A DNA stretch of 64,000 nt from Parietichytrium sp. I65-24A (taxonomy: Eukaryota > Sar > Bigyra > Thraustochytrida > Thraustochytriidae), in NCBI GenBank assembly GCA_012862575.1, contig BLSF01000109.1, forward strand, positions 1 to 64,000, read 5' to 3'. The position numbers were made by a program, and so were the translations under genes. Positions 45,328 to 54,775 of the stretch are shown here, piece by piece. Every line of letters starts with the position of its first letter. Position 1 is the first letter of the stretch. The notes beneath the pieces were generated by a model. It saw only the letters and a list, made by a program, of their open reading frames with translations, had not been told where the DNA came from and did not search any database.

Positions 45328-46762
45328 CGAATGTGCTCGAAAGCATTTGGGTTACAATGTTGCAGATGTTCGCATGCCCCGCGAATCAGTCACGAGACAG
45401 AGAGCACTTTGAACACTGTACAGAAATCGATTCTGCAGTCCGATTCCCAGGCCGTTCAACTTTAACCTCGTGTAAACTATCAAATCGGATTGTCGAGAAT
45501 GTGGACAATTCGAACGCAATAAGTTGTTTTCCAGCTTCAGTGGCGCACTTCTTCGAGTAAACAGCGGCCGCGTTTGACTGCAGTTTAACGTCACAAAGCG
45601 ATGAGCGTTACGTAGAAAATGTTTTAAAGTTCAGATTTTTAGCGTCACATAGCTCCCGTCGTTGCGATCACTGAACGTTTTCTGAACCATGGTTCAGCAC
45701 ATAACGTCTGGTATCGTATTGCAGCAACCATTCTTACGTAATAGATTATCTAACTTCATCAGGTGATGGAGGATACTTACTACCAGACTCAGAACAGCAC
45801 ACTTTGAGATGCCCAAAACTGCCCCCTCACCTGTATTTCTACTGTATTTTGACGAGGCCAATAATTGTTTTCACCGCCAATGAATTAAAATTTTAGTCAA
45901 AAGAGAGAATTTCAATCAGACTATCACATCCACAGCGATGAATAAGAGCCCGCGATTCAGGGTCCTCATTAAACAAGGCTTTCGTCTACACTGCGAAGAC
46001 GCTCTGTCAATTATGCCGTCGCGCAGTTCCATCCGGTGTGATCCCGCCGTGCCAAGCGCGATGCTGGCGAGCGACCCAATCAATCTCCACATCGTGCGGC
46101 ATCCTTTATGTCATACATCTTCAGCGATGTTGCAAGCAGCCAATCAAAGCCGGCAAAAAGGATTACTTTCTACGTACCGGCACTGCAATATTTTTAAAAT
46201 AATAGAGTGAAAAGAGTGCCGGAAGAGGAGGAGGATATAGGAGGATCACTGGTATGGATTGCGGTATCGCGGTTTCAACAGGCGGGGTACTAGACAATGC
46301 ACTGTGAAAAAGTGCGTCGTGCTCTCGGAGCGTGTGCAAGAGAATCGTGCGGGAACATGTGGAGCACACTGTGGCACAAGTGGCACAGCTTTCGCCGAGT
46401 ATGGCGGCTGTCCCCAGCTCCTAAGCCGCGAGAGAGTAGCACATCTCGTGTCGTACAACTCGCGATGTATCGAAATGGTACCCAATTCCAGCGAGTCGCT
46501 GGCACTGGACCGCGACTTCCCAGTCTCTTCAATGAGCTACTCTTCTCGATCGGACGCCTCTTTTATTTGGTTAGGTTTTGGTTTATTTTCACACGAAAGA
46601 CGAAAGATAAACTGTGCACGATCGACGTTCTTCGATAATTTTGGATGCCAAAGTTCGCACCGGATTGTCTCGCTGGACTTTGCGAATAGCAATATTTAGC
46701 TATTTCGGTAGGAGTCTGGCCATCTTGTCTCGGAACATTAGAATATGGCCGTACCTAGTGCT

Positions 46763-46776
46763 CGTACTGTCAGTAT
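46763..46776. promoter_or_regulatory. TACTGTCAGTA motif upstream of the 47001 gene
   Basis: CGTACTGTCAGTAT, about 230 bp before the start codon at 47001. It matches the motif at 49077-49097, 45315-45326 and 60366-60378. Confidence 0.35.
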
Positions 46777-47000
46777 CTAATGTGGAAGAGAAGGTGTAAA
46801 CTTTACTTGCAAAGACAAATATTCCACTCAAAAGATGGCATCGAACGGACTCAACGGCTTGCGTTCGAGCAGAAATGCGAAGCGCAACAAGATGCAGGAA
46901 CTTGAATTGTGAAGCAAACACCCAACTCACAATCGAGCGCAAGCAATTCGAGAGCATCTTCAGGAGATAGGAACAGAACAAACGAGAAACAATTGACAAG

Positions 47001-47549
47001 ATGGTCGAGCTCAGCAGAAAGAGAAGCCTGACGAAGGTGGTAGACTTGGAGATAAACTGCGCCGTAAAGAAAAGTCGATTTATTGATCCCCAGGAGTTTG
47101 ATATGTTTACACGAATGAAGTCCTCCATGGAAATCTTTGCAGAGTTTATTGACCGCGACGAGTTTGGCACATTGCTGGATACCTCCAGGGTGATTTCTCC
47201 AGAGTGCTACTCCACATGGCTTTCGTCGCGCAAAATGGACCTCAAAAACCCGGAGCTAACCTTTGTACAAACAATTCGAGGTCACCTCATTGGCTGCCCT
47301 CGCGTTGGTCGAAAGCCTTTTAACCCAGACGAGGAAAGCGATCTTCTAAGCCACGTGCGCCGTGCTAAGGTTTGGCCGTGCTTTGAGGACTCCAGCGTCA
47401 AGTACGGCTGCAGAGGGCTCAACATTCGTGGGTTCCACGAGAAAATTCGCGACAGCCACGGCGACCGAGTTTTGTCATGGTACCTTGACGTCCTGGCAAC
47501 GGAGTGCAGCTCAGACGCAGCCATGGAGCCTTTTCCGTGTGACTTTTAA
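47001..47549 (+). CDS. Hypothetical protein, 182 residues
   Basis: Not recognised. It is intronless, begins at the first ATG after an in-frame-closed leader, and has ordinary coding composition. The N-terminus is basic (LSRKRSLTKVV; VKKSR, possible nuclear localisation), the middle is helical and charged (SMEIFAEFIDRDEFG), and the C-terminal half holds several Cys and aromatic residues (IGCPRVGRK, KVWPCFEDS, KYGCRGLNIRGFHEK). There is no signal peptide or TM segment. A promoter-like motif 230 bp upstream and a unique position at the edge of the gene desert support a real gene. Confidence 0.6.
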   Translation: MVELSRKRSLTKVVDLEINCAVKKSRFIDPQEFDMFTRMKSSMEIFAEFIDRDEFGTLLDTSRVISPECYSTWLSSRKMDLKNPELTFVQTIRGHLIGCPRVGRKPFNPDEESDLLSHVRRAKVWPCFEDSSVKYGCRGLNIRGFHEKIRDSHGDRVLSWYLDVLATECSSDAAMEPFPCDF

Positions 47550-47784
47550 TATTGCATTTCTATCTGTTGTACAAATATGATTTCATACAAGATAATCTGG
47601 ATTCTGAATAATGCATTGCTTTTGTTTCGTCCAAAACTTATTTTCTAAATAATGATTTGAAAGAATATGGTCGAACCCCCCCAAAAAAGAGCCGCAGCGA
47701 GAGAGATGAGCCAGTCATATTCCTCGAGAGCTGCTTATTGAATTCGTAAGCCGTCGATCAAAGTGAGGAGAGAATTGTACAGGA

Positions 47785-48553
47785 TTAAACCGAAATGAAG
47801 ATGTTGCCAGAGCGGCCAAGTTTGCCTTTCGGGTCTTGACTCCACTCCACAATCTTTTCTGCGATCGTGGAAGGGTCGCTCCACTTCGAAAAGTCCGAGT
47901 CAGGCATTGCTGAGCGGTTTGCCGCAGTATCAATGGTGGACGGCAGGATGCACGCCACATACCTATCGGTCTCCTCTCCCCAAGCGTAGGAGTCTTTTGC
48001 GAGCTGGTGAACAGCGGCCTTGCTCATTCCGTATCCGGTCGCAAAAGTTACCGGTCCGTCGTATGCAGCCTTGGCACCAGTCAGCACCAGCAGGCCTGCT
48101 TCATCCAGTGCCTGAGCGGCAAGGAACGAGGCTGTAGGAACGCACAAAAACAAGGTCAAAAGAGCATGTCAAAATAAACAACAGCGCGTCAGAGCCACCA
48201 CTTTTAGTCTTGCAGCAACAAGTCACGAATCAATCAACGCAACACCCAAACGCACCTGTGAACGCGCTGTTCGCGTTCATTTCCCACATCTTGGCCACCA
48301 CAGACGGTCCTTGCAGGATATCTCCAGCCTCAAACCCACCGGCCACGTGCACAATGGCCTGCACCTTGCCGTTTTCAGCAGCCCAATTTCGCACAGAGTG
48401 CGCCGCATGCTCTGCGTCAAGGCTGATCACATTATCCGCGCTGCTGTTCTCGCGAATGTCAACGCTCAGGACCCCCCACGACGTGGCCAGAAACTTTTCC
48501 ACGACCTTGGAGCCCAGCGCGCCGGCTCCACCAACCACTACAGCGCGACGCAT
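47785..48553 (-). CDS. QDPR: Dihydropteridine reductase (quinoid), two exons
   Basis: Exon 1 is 48553-48256 and exon 2 is 48131-47785; the intron (124 bp) begins GTGCGT and ends TACAG, phase 1. The product is 214 residues, a little shorter than human QDPR (244). This short-chain dehydrogenase uses NADH to regenerate tetrahydrobiopterin. It shows the Rossmann motif VVVGGAGALGSKVVEKF right after the start, the VHVAGGFEAGD segment, GLLVLTGAKAA and the active-site GYGMSKAAVHQL (Tyr-x-x-x-Lys), followed by LPSTIDTAANRSAMPDSDF, all in the QDPR pattern. The ATG at 48553 is chosen because upstream in-frame sequence has only a TTG start. It implies biopterin-dependent enzymes in this organism. Confidence 0.9.
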
Positions 48554-49745
48554 CTTGAATCTCTTTCGAACCAACGCAAGCACACCTTGATCTCCACACT
48601 CTGCTCGCAACTCGCTGTGGGATTGAGACTGGACTTGGACCTGGATCGATCGGCTTGCAACTCGTCCGATTGGAGTTTACACCTGGCTCGACTGGAACTG
48701 GGACTATGACTGCGTGCGCTCCTGCAGACTCTGCAAACTCTGCAACCCTCCTCCGCTTCGCTTCAATCTCCCGACTCACGCAACGTCTCAAATTGTTGGT
48801 ACACATTTGTACAGTACATTGTGTTTACGTCACCGTAGAGGCCAGACTCTCTATCCTCGCTATCCTCTCTATCTATCTCTTGGCTTCAGCGTGTGTGAGC
48901 TCTACCTAGCTCCAGAGCTTCTTCCAACTGTTCCAACTCAACTTTGGCATCTTTGACTCGCTTTGACTCGCTTTGACTGCAGTGACAGCAGTGACTGCGG
49001 GTTGATGCCCCGCTGTGAGACTCGCGCGGTTAGAGACTCGCGCGGTTAGCTAATTCGTGCTCTCGAGTGTGCGCAAGTACTGACAGTATTGGTACTGCAC
49101 GCATCCCGCATTGACTCAATTCACATTTACAATCAAGTACTTTTCTTCTGTCTGTGGAATCTGTTCTGAGTTCTGGATTCTGAATTCTTCAAATCAGCTT
49201 TTTGTTCAATGTTCAGTGAAACAGAATGAAACGACGAACAAAGCTAGCATTCAGAAATTCAGAAATTCAGAATTCAAAATTCAGAATTTGAGTGAGCAAA
49301 TCGGTTCTTTCATCACAACAACAACCAACAACAACAACAAAGAACAGAGTACCAGAATAAAATAAAGTCTACATAGCAATCTACTAGCTAGCTAAGAGCT
49401 CCTGTAGCGATTGATAGCTGCTCTCTACCGCCCTGTATAGCTAAACGAAACACCAATCCCCTACAGTAGCCTCCATCGCCCAAGTAGCCTTGGATAGTGC
49501 TCCGGGTAAGACCCTCAGAAGTGCACAAAAAACAACCCACTCAACTTTTTGCAATCGCGAACTCCTCACTCACACCCACAGAACACCTCTCTCTCTCTCT
49601 CTCTCACAGGCGCAGCCCCCACAGCTCCCTCCCTCAGTCGTCGGGTCTCCCTCACATCGCGCGGCGCCCCCCTCAAGTAAATTTCGGCGGAAGGCGAGGA
49701 ACCCCTCCAGCGCACGGCCCCCACAGCCCGCAGGTGGGCACGATA
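48554..49745. other. Divergent promoter region between QDPR and the CobW-like gene
   Basis: A 1.19-kb spacer. It has tandem GACTCGCTTTGACTCG (about 48954-48979) and GACTCGCGCGGTTAG (about 49019-49048) repeats and the palindromic AGTACTGACAGTATTGGTACT at 49077-49097. Repeats of TTCAGAAATTCAGAA lie near 49252-49290. A (CT)n run lies at about 49588-49606. No further gene is seen. Confidence 0.55.
49077..49097. promoter_or_regulatory. Recurrent GTAC palindrome in a bidirectional spacer
   Basis: AGTACTGACAGTATTGGTAC lies between the divergent starts at 48553 and 49746. Same core as at 45315 and 46765. Confidence 0.35.
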
Positions 49746-51805
49746 ATGAAGGTTTCCTGGGCAGCCTCGGTGGTGGCTGGCGCAGGAATGCTGACGTGGG
49801 TGTGGCGCAAGAAGAACCGGGCGGGTTCCGGGGCGGGTTCCAGCGCGGGGTCCGGTTCTCGTGGGAAAGAAAGAGAGCACGATGAGGATAAGAATGAGGA
49901 TAAGGATCAGGATCAGGATGATGAGGAGATGATGCGGCAGCTGAGAATTATGAATGCGAGGGAAGAGTGGGAAATGCAAAGGGTAGCTGCCAGGCAGAAG
50001 AAGGCCAAGACGATCCCGTTGACTTTGGTGAGTTTGTTCGATGCATACTGTGTGTTGTTTGGAAAGAGGGGTGTGTTTTCGAGTCGGTTACGGCTTCGTA
50101 AAATTCTTCGCGCAAGTCGATCTCTCTCTTTCCATTGCGGTCGAGTTGTGCGAGAGCTCGCCTTGACCCAGTTTGAGGTGTTCTGGATCTGTGAATTTGG
50201 TTCGTGCCGGTTTCCATTCAAGCTGACGCTACGTTTTTCTGTGTTTGGAGTTGACAGGTGGTCGGCAAATTAGGGTCTGGGAAGACGACGCTCTGCAGAA
50301 AAGTGGTGGGATCTGTTCGCGATTTCACGCTGGGACTGATCGTGAACGACTTTGCGCAGCTAAACGTGGATTCGCAGCAAATTGAAGAGGACATTCGCAA
50401 CATGAAGAGCACGGAATTAGACCCGGCTCTGCAGGCGAGAGGCGCTGCAGTCGCCCCACAGGTAGTGGAGCTGAGCAATGGGTGCGTGTGCTGCTCGCTC
50501 CAGAGCGGCTTGTCAAAGGCGATTGAAGCGCTTCTCGCTAAAACGTCAGGCGGGGCGTCGAAGGTGGACTATCTTCTCGTCGAGACGAGCGGACTCACGG
50601 ACCCTGTCGAAATGGTGCGCATCATCGAAAATGAGCTCGGGCAGAGCGTGCGCTTAGACTGTGTCGTGTACGTCATGGACGCCGACAATGCCGAGGAGCT
50701 TCTCCAAGATGAAGGCCAACGCAAACAGATCAGCTTTGCCGATGTGGTGATCCTCAACAAGGTTGACTTGCTCCAATCGCCAGAAGACGACAACGACGAC
50801 GACGGTAACTCTCCTCTTGTCTCTGCAGCGAAAGAGCGAGTTATGCGTCTTATCCAGGATCACACGGATGCCAGCGTGCTTGCGTGCTCGTACGGAGACG
50901 TGCCACTCGAACGTGTGATGGACGTCGTAAAGGTGGAGCCTGAGAGAGAAGCTTTCGGAAGAATTGTTCAAAACAAAACCGAGCGCAACATGTTGGGAGG
51001 CTATGCTCTGCCCGAAGCTGGTGGCAACCTGCTACGCCGAGCGACGGTGGACGCAGGATACCACGGTGCTCATCACGGGAAAAGTGATCTACAGGTTAAT
51101 TGGACTAGCCTGGTATTCGAATCCGACAAGCCATTTGATCTTGGACTGCTTCAAACACAAGTTTTCTCCGACAACTCTCTTGCAAAATCGATGGCTAGAG
51201 TGAAGGGAACGGTGTATATCAAGCAGGCGAGCGACTATAGGCTTTCCTTCCAAATGAGCGGCAAAAGCAGAATCGAAATCATTCCAGCCGGCAAGTGGGT
51301 CGCCCAGCCGCACACCTCTCTCGCTCTTGTTGTGCGTGGGGGGGAATCTGAGGTGGATGCGTTGCGGGAGGCTCTGGAAAGCGCCATAGTGAGGCCTCAG
51401 AGCCTCGAGAGAGAAGAGGATGCAGTTTTGAGCGAAACCGCATGGAAGTATTTGTCACACTTTGCCAATTTTGACTGCGAGCGGCTTTCCTCCGACTCCA
51501 AGACGGCGCTTTGTAGATTAACCGCTGCTCAGAAATATGGGTTTTCTGAGGAGCAACTCAAGTTCCGCTTCGGAATCGATCTCAACCTCGCTAATCAGGC
51601 TTTTGTAAAAAGTCTCAACTCACTGGGCAAATGCGTCCTTGCTGTTCCTACGAGCAGAGCTAGCGCTGAGCTCGCTGAAGATCAGCAGTGCTTTCTGCTC
51701 TCCCTCCTGGTCCAGCCTGAGGAGATGGAGTCTGCTTTGCAAGCGGCAGCCCGGGCTACATACAAAAGCGAGTTTGTGGCGGTGAAGCATTGCGCCTGCG
51801 ACTGA
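49746..51805 (+). CDS. CobW/COG0523-family metal-chaperone GTPase with N-terminal membrane anchor
   Basis: Exon 1 is 49746-50027 and exon 2 is 50258-51805; the intron (230 bp) runs from GTGAGT to GACAG, phase 0. The product is 609 residues. The family moves zinc, cobalt or other metals into target proteins using GTP. Seen: KTIPLTLVVGKLGSGKTT (P-loop, split at the intron), the invariant GCVCC metal-binding motif (Cys170, 172, 173), ETSGLTDP (Walker B region), NKVD (base specificity), a His-rich GYHGAHHGKS segment and a CobW C-terminal domain. Unusual: exon 1 adds one hydrophobic segment (residues 1-20, SWAASVVAGAGMLTWVW), then KKNR and a long Glu/Asp/Lys-rich stretch, suggesting membrane anchoring or organelle targeting. 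The C-terminal extension of about 150 residues ends HCACD. Confidence 0.9.
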
Positions 51806-52388
51806 AAAAAAACAAAATTGAAGACGAGCTTAGTATTTGTACATTGAAGTTGACACTTCCTTTGGCGGTGCTCAGCACGTGGCGATGGCGAGAAACGACG
51901 AAAGAATTCTTTTTCAAGCAATAGCTAACATTCGTTCTCGCATTCAAAAGTTTAAATTCCACGATTTTTATTTTAGGAGGACAAGGCCGTGAAGCGCGCC
52001 ACAAGTATTTTATGTTTTTTTTCAATCATTCAATCAATCAAAGAGGAGGAATATGGTGTACCACCCATTCATGAGCTGTTCTTTTGCCAAAAACGTGTGG
52101 CAAGCACAAACAAAAGCAAGAGTAGCGAGTCAGGAATGCACAGAGACGAGAAAGAGAGCGTCGAAGAAAGAATTGCAGGTATGGGCTATGCGAGGCTGTA
52201 CAAACTCCGCCGCACACCATAGAGGAAATTGGACATTTGGATCAACAGATAACAACTAGAACGAATGCAGGTAGCAGAGGACTCTCAAACGGCCGAACGA
52301 TGCACAAAAGACGGCCGGTAGGTCAGGGGGGGGAGGAGTAGACACGCACTGGTGTGCACTCTACTGCCGCTCCTCTTCTTCCTCGCCC
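51806..52388. other. Convergent 3' spacer
   Basis: About 580 bp between the CobW-like gene and the UBL3-like gene. No gene is seen. Confidence 0.5.
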
Positions 52389-52755
52389 TTACATAACTAC
52401 ACAGCATCCCTCGGCGGGCTTTGGCCGCCCATTTTTTGCGACAGTTTTGTCCGCGCCAGGCGTTGCGACGGACTTGGGCAAGATGGAGACATTCACTGGC
52501 GTTGGGTGGTCATACACAGGTATATTCAAACTCCGTAATGTTTTGGTCGAGCTGGTCTCCAGCTCCTTACCCATGCAGAGCAGCCGAAACCTCTTTACAT
52601 CGTCCACGCTGTCGACCCCCGTCAGGCCAGCTCGCCATCACCTTCCGCTTCACGCTGTCCGCAGTGGTCTCTAGAGGGAACTCCACTGTCATGGACACGC
52701 CATCATGGTTCGCAAACAAAAACCGCAGCGACACGATACCATCTGTTTTCCCCAT
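52389..52755 (-). pseudogene. UBL3: UBL3/MUB-like prenylated ubiquitin-fold protein gene, with a one-base frameshift
   Basis: Two minus-strand frames together give a protein of about 120 residues of the UBL3 / membrane-anchored ubiquitin-fold (MUB) family (human UBL3 117). The first frame starts at the ATG at 52755 and carries VSLRFLFANHDG and the SVKRKVMASWPDG segment. The second carries VDDVKRFRLLCMGKELE, TLRSLNIPVYDHPTPVNVSI and ends GCCVVM, a CaaX prenylation box like the CCVIL of UBL3. The frames meet at a run of five C (52616-52620); one base fewer there would make the frame continuous. This could be an assembly error, an allele-specific null or a recent pseudogene. The family protein is prenylated and sits at the plasma membrane, where it sorts proteins into vesicles. 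Labelled pseudogene only because the given sequence is broken. Confidence 0.8.
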
Positions 52756-53004
52756 CTTCCGCACAAACACTTTTTAAAACTCTCGGCCTACACTGCAACG
52801 CCAAATGCAAATGCAAATGCAAATGCAATGCAAATGCAAATGCAAATGCAAATGCAAATGCAAACGTAAACAACTCCCCGCGGCAACGACGTGGAGAGGC
52901 TCGCACCAATCCCGATGCGAACGCCGTATCTATACTCTTGCACACTCGAACTCCTCAGCTCTGCTATCCGACGTCGCTTCCACACAGCGACCCCGATGTA
53001 TGTA

Positions 53005-53037
<33 letters not shown>

Positions 53038-53457
53038 ATACAATCTTGCAATCCAAACCTATGCGTCAACTTGCCAAAGTCAGAACCAACTTCTCACTCT
53101 TTCTCACTCTCGCCCGCACCTTCCAACCCACTTGACCCAATCAATCAACCAATCAATCAACCAATCGACGACACAATCGATTCGACCGATTCGACCGATT
53201 CCAACGTGTCAACTCTCTCTCTCTCTCTCTGTATATATATATATATTTGACACATATATATGTGTGTCTCTCTCTCATTGGCCAACTCACCGCAACGACC
53301 GAGTTGACCGAGTGCGCACACTCTTGGCGTCACTGTGTGCGTCCCGCGCACCCCGAGTCGCTTAACGCGCGCGCCGCCTCTCCCGCTGCCACTGACTAGC
53401 CGCACCGGACTCAGTGTCAGTACCCGTCGGTGTACGCGAGGACTTTCTCTCCTGACA

Positions 53458-53458
<1 letters not shown>
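52756..53458. repeat. Repeat-rich upstream region of the UBL3-like gene
   Basis: An (AAATGC)n hexanucleotide array at 52803-52864 begins 48 bp upstream of the start codon and has one deletion unit near 52827. Then (ATGT)n/(AT)n at about 52997-53040, (AATC)n and GATTCGACC repeats at about 53135-53200, and (CT)n and (AT)n at about 53211-53246. Frames across these arrays are not genes. Confidence 0.85.
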
Positions 53459-53494
<36 letters not shown>

Positions 53495-53640
53495 GAGAAG
53501 AGAGAGGGAAGAAAGAGCTCGTGCTACAGGAGAGAGAGGAGAGAGAGGAGAGAGAGGAGAGAGAGGAGAGAGAGGAGAGAGAGAGAGAGGAGGAAGAATG
53601 TCGAAAGCAAGAGTCAGGNGAGAGAGGAGAGAGAGGAGGC
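53459..53640 (+). repeat. GA-rich satellite with assembly join
   Basis: (TG)n then (GA)n at 53459-53492 and (GAGAGAGGA)n at about 53528-53600. A single N at 53619 sits in this repeat, so its true length is unknown. Confidence 0.85.
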
Positions 53641-54775
53641 GCGGCGGGGGCTATGGTTTATGGTAGGTGGGGATTATGGACCGCGTGTGAGGGGAGACGG
53701 GAAAGTTGGGGAAAAGGTGGTTCGCGCTCTCTCTCGAGAAGTTATCTCTCTCTCTCCATCCTCACGGAGAATTGTGTACGACTAGGCTTTCTCTCTAGCA
53801 GTCCATGTGAGAGAACCTCACGGTACTAGGCGATGGGATAGAGTATTGCTACCGGAATTTGCAAGTCCCACTCCCCATACTTTCTCTTGCTCTTGGTCCT
53901 ACCATCTTTACTGAATAATGACATAGGGAAACGAGCTTTATGGTATTTGGTAATACATGATATAGCACGAAGTGTGCCATAGTCCTCACTATATTAGTCG
54001 TATTCACATGCTCTAGTAGGAGGTAGGAATTGGTGTAGCTGTCTTCCTTATGCATCACTATATAATTGCCTAGCCAGAGCTTGCGCACGACAAGGTGGGT
54101 GCTGCGAATTCGACTACTCAAAACTCTATCTAAACCTAAGAATCTCTCTCTTACTACGCTTGTAGGAAGGTATGGTAATAGCGGATAGCACACATCACTT
54201 GCTACGTTAAAAGGTAATAGTGAGTAATAAGTAGTAACTGGGCAAATGTCCTTTCTTCATTTGTTCGACTGAGAAGTCATGTCACATGTCACAAGGACAG
54301 AAACTGAGACAATGATTGAACATTGACTGTGAAAACGTGAACACTGTTATTCACAGTCAGTTCAATGAACGAATGCATTCACAAGTCCCAGAAGTCAGAC
54401 TTGAGACTGTGAAGTCGCACTAGAGGAAAAGACAAAGCTCAGAAGTTGGCTTCTGGTTCATCGCAATCGCAATGATTGATTGATTGTCCCCGTTCTCGAA
54501 GACGAAGTGCAAGGAAAGAGCTGGAACCGTCTCAGCGTGGCGCGATGGTCTTCTAACAAGTGTTTGGTGCGTTCATAGACGCTGCTCGAAATCGTGTGTG
54601 AGCTGAGATGGCGGCGTGAGCAATTGGAAAATCATGTTACAAGAGACGAGTGTGACCGCAGAATTTGGGGAAGATTGTTGGCGCCAACGTCGCGGGAAAC
54701 TGTGTGGGAGCAATCAATCGCGAGATTGTACTCTTGAGAAACGCCCGTGAACGGCCAAAGGCCTCAAAACAGCTG
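53641..54775. other. Intergenic region
   Basis: No gene. AT-richer sequence at 53840-54240, then GA/CA-rich repeats with TGAACNNTGA-like steps near 54315-54375. Confidence 0.5.

Larger units (their letters stand above)
42991..47000. other. Gene desert, part 4
   Basis: No gene supported. Purine-rich (about 43975-44060) and pyrimidine-rich (about 44215-44280) tracts account for the long frames. The fullest copy of the recurrent palindromic motif lies at 45301-45326. TACTGTCAGTA at 46765-46775 is about 230 bp upstream of the next gene. Confidence 0.5.

Noticed and set aside
53335-53829. 164-codon ORF across the GA satellite
   Set aside because: Arg/Glu dipeptide repeats from (GAGAGAGGA)n, and it includes an N.
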